Source: Bdellovibrionaceae bacterium UBA5009
GTDB taxonomy: Bacteria > Bdellovibrionota > Bdellovibrionia > Bdellovibrionales > Bdellovibrionaceae
DNA length: 11,182 nucleotides
Assembly: GCA_002396665.1 (NCBI GenBank)
Contig: DGYJ01000092.1
Coordinates: 86,424 to 97,605, forward strand
Reading direction: 5' to 3'
Positions 7,158 to 11,182 of this stretch are shown in pieces. The notes under the pieces are model-generated. The model saw only the letters and a program-made list of their open reading frames with translations. It did no database searches and was not told where the DNA came from. Both the position numbers and the translations under genes were made by a program. Position 1 is the stretch's first letter. Every line of letters begins with the position of its first letter.

Positions 7158-8762
7158 CTAAATCCCCTGATTCGCCTGTCTAGATTGGGACTGACAATCC
7201 AAGACATTAAGGGCTTTCGTGAGCTCGGCGTCTTCCTCTTCTGAAGAGGTTGATTTACTCAAGCAGCGCTTCAAATTCAATTCATTTTTACTTTGTGTCG
7301 ATGACATTGAATAATCCTGTAAAGGATACATATACAATTCCCCCTCGCGGTCATTGCCTGCAAGGCGGTTTTTTACTTCGACATCGGGCTGAAGACCTAC
7401 GACCTGTGGGGTTTCACCATTGGGCAAATAATAAAGACCCAGGGTTTTAAAATAAAGAAGACGACTGTTTTTAGCCCAAACTTCACCCTCTTGAAATGAG
7501 CCTTTTCCGAACGTTCTTTCCCCAACTAACGAGGCCCGTTGGTGCGAGCGTAAAGAGCCCGCCAAAAGCTCTGCAGCACTGGCCGTGCCGGAGTTGATCA
7601 GCACTGAAACAGGTCCATCATAGATGGCCTTTTCATCACCCCAAACCTCTTCATCCGCTTGATTCAAATCCATATAGTGGTAAGTAAATAGCTTTTGAGC
7701 ACCTACAAACAAGCTGGCAACACATGCCGCCTGGTCCACAGCTCCGCCGGGGTTATCGCGCAAGTCAATCACAAGCCCCGATGAAATTTTTTGACCCATA
7801 CTTAAGATTTTTGACTTCACAAGCTCGCAGGTTTTGTTTCCGAATTTGCTAATTGTTAAAAGCCCCACATTGGCCGCAGCAGAAAAATTTTCGTCCTGCA
7901 TAGACATGGCTTTTTCAGATACAGGTAAACTGGTCAGTTCGACTGTCGAATTGGATTGGGTTTTACGTTGCAAGGACACATTTAAAATTTGTCCTTTGCG
8001 GTCGATCTTAAGACGCAAATTTGCACGGGGACTGCTTTTAATCTCTTCAACCACTTGCTCTAAAGAAAGGCCACGAACATCTTTTTGATTCACTTTTAAA
8101 ATTCGATCACCTTTTTGCAGACCTACTCTTTCAGCCTGCGAGTTTTTTTGCACCTTCTTAAGTAGTAAAGCTTGATCCACGAAAGCCAAGTTCAAGCCAT
8201 AGGATACGCTTTTCAATTGGGATTGGGACAAAACTTCTCGGTAGTACTTTACTGGCAGTAAATAAGTGTGGGGATCTTTTAAAATCGAAAGATAAGCATT
8301 TATACTTTGCCCAAGAATGGCGGCCCGCTTTTTATCCCTTGGAATCAAAGCCAATTGTTCTGATAAAATCTTTTCAAAGGAAATCGAGTACATTCGTAAA
8401 GCATCTTCACGAATCCAGCTGTTCCAAGACTGCAGGTTCTTTTTTTCGTTTTTCAAACTTGAAAAACTGTCATTGGAAGTCATTGCACGGACGTGACCAT
8501 CCAACTCTAAAATAAGCTTTTGGGATGACAAAACCGTCCCCAGGGCATTCATACAAGCTAAAAACTGACGCTCAGAATTTTGGCAAATTTGATCGTCAAT
8601 CAAAGACATCAAATCGCTATCTTGCAGTCCCGATTCGGCCCAGTATTCTACCATTGGCTTTGGGGCTGGCTGATAAGACATGCTCATCCATTGAAGACTT
8701 GCCCAGAAAGTCCCCAAAACCCCAATTGCAATATAAAAGCGACGGCGCGAAAACCTCAACAC
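7158..8762 (-). CDS. Membrane-anchored S41 C-terminal processing peptidase with PDZ domain
   Basis: 534 residues from the chosen GTG (numbering below from the TTG ten codons upstream). A basic N-terminus (RFSRRR) precedes one hydrophobic segment (19-38), so the body should face the periplasm as a signal-anchored protein. Next come a helical region, a PDZ domain (about 193-275, with GLQKGDRILKVN) that selects C-terminal substrate tails, and the S41 core: VIDLRDNPGG (341-350), SGTASAAELLAG with nucleophile Ser405, and ERTFGKGS with general-base Lys430. The 25-residue Ser-Lys spacing equals that of E. coli Prc. Six cysteines occur (70, 80, 322, 357, 510, 533); the first two and last two lie close together outside the core and may form disulfides. 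The tail (511-544) is Ser/Glu-rich. A perfect GGAGG (8769-8773) lies 6 nt before the GTG. Upstream of the esterase in one operon and divergent from hldD. Substrates are unknown. Confidence 0.93.
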   Translation of the reverse strand: MLRFSRRRFYIAIGVLGTFWASLQWMSMSYQPAPKPMVEYWAESGLQDSDLMSLIDDQICQNSERQFLACMNALGTVLSSQKLILELDGHVRAMTSNDSFSSLKNEKKNLQSWNSWIREDALRMYSISFEKILSEQLALIPRDKKRAAILGQSINAYLSILKDPHTYLLPVKYYREVLSQSQLKSVSYGLNLAFVDQALLLKKVQKNSQAERVGLQKGDRILKVNQKDVRGLSLEQVVEEIKSSPRANLRLKIDRKGQILNVSLQRKTQSNSTVELTSLPVSEKAMSMQDENFSAAANVGLLTISKFGNKTCELVKSKILSMGQKISSGLVIDLRDNPGGAVDQAACVASLFVGAQKLFTYHYMDLNQADEEVWGDEKAIYDGPVSVLINSGTASAAELLAGSLRSHQRASLVGERTFGKGSFQEGEVWAKNSRLLYFKTLGLYYLPNGETPQVVGLQPDVEVKNRLAGNDREGELYMYPLQDYSMSSTQSKNELNLKRCLSKSTSSEEEDAELTKALNVLDCQSQSRQANQGI

Positions 8763-8927
8763 GTACTGCCTCCGTGGCCAGTGCTTAAGCAAATAGCGGA
8801 CCCACTAAAAGCAGTGTCATTTGGATCTGACGACACAAACCAGAGAGCATTTACAGGCCTGTCAAAGAGGTGGACGGTGCTTTTATTCTATTGTAAAAAG
8901 TACATCAGCGAAAGAGCAGGTTTTTCT
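8763..8927. promoter_or_regulatory. Divergent intergenic region between S41 peptidase and hldD
   Basis: 165 bp between the two divergent starts, so it must hold both promoters unless transcripts come from further away. It contains a perfect palindrome ACAGGCCTGT (8853-8862), and on the minus strand a perfect TTGACA (8860-8865) overlaps it, but no good -10 box follows at 16-18 bp. On the plus strand I find only weak -10-like matches (for example TATTCT at 8884-8889). I therefore mark the region rather than specific promoters. Confidence 0.4.
8769..8773 (-). promoter_or_regulatory. Perfect Shine-Dalgarno setting the GTG start of the S41 peptidase
   Basis: GGAGG on the minus strand, 6 nt before the GTG at 8762. 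It lies within the longer TTG-started reading (8792), which makes the longer start unlikely. Confidence 0.8.
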
Positions 8928-9896
8928 ATGGTTATAGTCACAGGCGCCAACGGGTTTATTGCAAGCACCTACATCTGGGAACTCAATCAAAAAGGCATCA
9001 CAGACATCATTGCGGTGGATTCTGTTGGGCTTGAAGTCCGCAATCTCTTAACCAAACGCAAATATTCGCAATTCCTTTTGCATGATCAGATATGGTCTTT
9101 TTTAAAAAATCCAGATGTCATTCAAAAAGTTCAATGGGTGGTGCATATGGGGGCTTGCTCATCGACCACTGAAACAAATTGGGAATTTTTAAAAGAAAAT
9201 AATCTGGTTTATACACAAAAACTTTTTCAATGGTGTGCTGAACATAAAAAAGGATTTATTTATGCAAGCAGCGCAGCCACCTATGGCGCCGGTGAAAATG
9301 GATTCGATGATCAAACAAATCCAGAAATTTTAAAACCACTGAATTTGTACGGCGAATCGAAAGTGCAATTCGATCGCTGGGCCCTTGTGCAAAAACAAAC
9401 TCCGCCCAATTGGTACGGTCTGAAATTTTTCAATGTTTTTGGCCCCCGCGAGGACCATAAAAACGAAATGTCTAGTGTGGCCTTTAAAGCCTTCCATCAA
9501 ATACAAAAGACAGGCCAGCTCAAACTGTTTAAGTCCTACAATTCAAACTACAAAGATGGCGAGCAACTGCGTGATTTCGTCTATGTCAAAGATGTTACCC
9601 GTTGGATGTATGAGCTCACTCAAAAAAAACCAGTCAATGGCATCTACAATATGGGGTTTGGTAAGGCGCGAAGTTGGTTAGATCTTGCACGTTCGGTCTT
9701 TTCGGCCCTTGGAAAGCCTGAAAAAATTGAGTGGATCGAAGTCCCAGAAAATATTCGTAACCAATATCAATATTTTACTGAGGCAAAAATGGAAAAGTGG
9801 TTGGGCCAGAAACTTTCACCGCCGCAATGGGATCTTGAAAAGGCCGTAAAAGATTATGTTCAAAATTCTTTGCTACCGATCAATCCAGAGCTTTAA
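8928..9896 (+). CDS. hldD: ADP-L-glycero-D-manno-heptose 6-epimerase
   Basis: A 322-residue extended short-chain dehydrogenase that converts ADP-D-glycero-D-manno-heptose to the L-glycero form, the last step in making the heptose donor for the LPS inner core. Close to E. coli HldD throughout: VTGANGFIAS (4-13) Rossmann loop, MGACSSTTE (74-82), YASSAATYG (112-120), PLNLYGESK with Tyr141 and Lys145, FNVFGPREDHK (168-178) with Lys178, then RDFVYVKDV (215-223). Tyr140 and Lys178 are the catalytic pair in E. coli. The third glycine of the GxxGxxG cofactor loop is Ala12. The frame is open far upstream to 8580, but that part runs opposite the S41 peptidase and is not homologous; the ATG at 8928 has AGCAGG 7 nt before it and gives the standard N-terminus. 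The hydroxylase gene starts 5 bp after its stop. Confidence 0.95.
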   Translation: MVIVTGANGFIASTYIWELNQKGITDIIAVDSVGLEVRNLLTKRKYSQFLLHDQIWSFLKNPDVIQKVQWVVHMGACSSTTETNWEFLKENNLVYTQKLFQWCAEHKKGFIYASSAATYGAGENGFDDQTNPEILKPLNLYGESKVQFDRWALVQKQTPPNWYGLKFFNVFGPREDHKNEMSSVAFKAFHQIQKTGQLKLFKSYNSNYKDGEQLRDFVYVKDVTRWMYELTQKKPVNGIYNMGFGKARSWLDLARSVFSALGKPEKIEWIEVPENIRNQYQYFTEAKMEKWLGQKLSPPQWDLEKAVKDYVQNSLLPINPEL

Positions 9897-9901
9897 AAAT
9901 T

Positions 9902-11182
9902 ATGCACCAACTGCCGTCACACCTTAGAAAATATATTGTCGACCAAAACGCTACAAAATACACAGCGATTGATCATTCGGTTTGGCGCTATATTCTGCGA
10001 CAGCTTAAAAATTTTCTTTCTAAAAATGCCCACGAATCTTATCTTTCGGGCCTAGAAAAAACTGGGATTACCATCGACGAAATTCCAAACATCGAAAACA
10101 TCAGTGAAAAATTAGAAAAATTTGGTTGGCGCTCCCTTCCGGTCAGTGGGTTTATTCCCCCTGCTGCTTTTATGGAAATGCAATCCCTGAGCGTCCTTCC
10201 CATCGCCTCCGACATGCGATCCATTGATCATCTGGAATACACGCCTGCGCCTGATATTGTTCATGAAGCTGCGGGCCATGCCCCGCTCTTGGCCCATCCA
10301 GAGTATGCAAATTATTTAAAACAGTATGCCGCCGTTGCAAAAAAAGCGATCATTAGCAAAGAAGATTTGGATTTGTATTCTGCCATTCGCGAGCTTTCAG
10401 ACTTAAAAGAAAATCCATCCTCAACAACTGATGAAATTGAAGCTGCTGAAAAAAAATTAAATTCAGTCTCTGCAAATATGTCCCATGTTTCCGAAGCCTC
10501 ATTATTGGGTCGAATGAATTGGTGGACAGCAGAGTACGGCTTAATTGGCAGTCTTCAAAATCCAAAAATTTTCGGTGCTGGTTTGCTTTCGTCTGTTGGT
10601 GAATCGAAATGGTGTCTTAGTGACAAAGTTAAAAAAATTCCTCTCTCCGTGGATTGCGTGAAATACTCCTACGACATCACCGAACCCCAACCCCAACTTT
10701 TTGTGGCCAGGGACTTTAAAAATCTTGTTGATGTCCTAGAAGATCTTGCGAACACCATGGCCTATCGCAAGGGCGGTGCTGAATCTTTGAATAAAGCCGT
10801 TCAAGCGGCCAGTGTGAATACTGTTCAGCTGAACTCGGGACTTCAAATCAGTGGCGTCGTGACTGAACATATCTCGACAGAAAAAAACCAAACTCATTTT
10901 ATAAAATTCAATGGTCCTGTTCAGCTTTCCTATGCTGATGAAGAAATTCAAGGACACGATTCAAAATACCATTCCACTGGCTTTAGCTCTCCACTTGGAA
11001 ATTTAAAAATGTTTCCCAATCAATGCCCCAGCACTTTGACCGATGCCCAATGGCAAAGTCTAGGATTGGCCCTTGGGCAAAATATAAAAATCGAATACAC
11101 TTCAGGTTTTTCTGTCGAAGGTCAGTACATCGGACGCATGGTGCGTGATCAAAAAACTTTGCTGCTCACTTTGAAACAAGCC
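9902..11182 (+). CDS. phhA: Aromatic amino acid hydroxylase (phenylalanine 4-monooxygenase type), 3' end outside window
   Basis: 427 codons are present and the frame is open at the window edge. The enzyme uses non-haem iron, tetrahydropterin and O2 to hydroxylate an aromatic amino acid, normally Phe to Tyr. The catalytic domain shows GFIPPAAFMEM (83-93), LEYTPAPDIVHEAAGHAPLL (111-130) with iron ligands His121 and His126, and NWWTAEYGLIG (206-216) with the third ligand Glu211. Between the ligands is a charged helical insert (about 155-195). A further domain (from about 310) follows the catalytic part: ISGVV...FIKFNGPVQLSYADEEI and then a strand-rich stretch. Classical proteobacterial PhhA has only about 260-300 residues, so this is the longer form with a C-terminal extension, seen in Bacteroidetes and some other bacteria. 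No N-terminal ACT domain is present. The ATG is 5 bp after the hldD stop, with only a weak AGAG upstream, suggesting coupling. Confidence 0.9.
   Translation, partial: MHQLPSHLRKYIVDQNATKYTAIDHSVWRYILRQLKNFLSKNAHESYLSGLEKTGITIDEIPNIENISEKLEKFGWRSLPVSGFIPPAAFMEMQSLSVLPIASDMRSIDHLEYTPAPDIVHEAAGHAPLLAHPEYANYLKQYAAVAKKAIISKEDLDLYSAIRELSDLKENPSSTTDEIEAAEKKLNSVSANMSHVSEASLLGRMNWWTAEYGLIGSLQNPKIFGAGLLSSVGESKWCLSDKVKKIPLSVDCVKYSYDITEPQPQLFVARDFKNLVDVLEDLANTMAYRKGGAESLNKAVQAASVNTVQLNSGLQISGVVTEHISTEKNQTHFIKFNGPVQLSYADEEIQGHDSKYHSTGFSSPLGNLKMFPNQCPSTLTDAQWQSLGLALGQNIKIEYTSGFSVEGQYIGRMVRDQKTLLLTLKQA

Overview
The window looks like ordinary chromosome from a Gram-negative bacterium. A heptose-synthesis gene (hldD) implies lipopolysaccharide, and the DNA is fairly AT-rich with many AAA/GAA/TTT codons. 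The mix of genes (a long aromatic amino acid hydroxylase, a divergent SelO-like protein, a membrane-anchored S41 peptidase) would fit a Bdellovibrio-type or related predatory or deltaproteobacterial lineage, but that placement is a guess from gene content, not a measured phylogeny. I see no rRNA, tRNA, insertion sequence, CRISPR array or phage gene, and coding density is high.

Layout: four blocks of alternating direction. (1) Minus strand, 2103 down to 60: exodeoxyribonuclease III, an FxsA-family membrane protein and a glutathione S-transferase. They are tightly spaced (36-39 bp, then a 17-bp overlap) and look like one operon read from a good sigma70-type promoter at 2158-2185. (2) Plus strand, 2221 to 6469: an uncharacterised ATP-grasp-like protein, a CorA-type divalent cation transporter starting 4 bp after it, and a large SelO/YdiU-like protein. 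(3) Minus strand, 8762 down to 6466: a membrane-anchored S41 (CtpA/Prc-type) peptidase with a PDZ domain, followed by a small serine esterase of the phospholipase/carboxylesterase family. The esterase end overlaps the SelO-like gene tail-to-tail by 4 bp. (4) Plus strand, 8928 to the window end: hldD, then a phenylalanine-4-hydroxylase-type gene cut by the window edge after 427 codons.

Several starts can be set better than by taking the longest frame. Strong Shine-Dalgarno sequences place the esterase start at 7119 and the S41 peptidase start at a GTG at 8762. Family alignment places the exonuclease III start at 2103 and the CorA start at 3437.

The most unusual gene is the SelO-like protein. 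It keeps the family's GDGRG, paired-Arg, DN and DYG motifs, but by hand alignment it has Arg in place of the ATP-binding Lys and Ala in place of the partner Glu. It also has an insertion between those positions, a long C-terminal extension and no C-terminal selenocysteine/cysteine motif. The ATP-grasp-like gene coupled to corA is the other candidate for unknown biochemistry. I did not find an obvious new multi-gene defence or mobile system.
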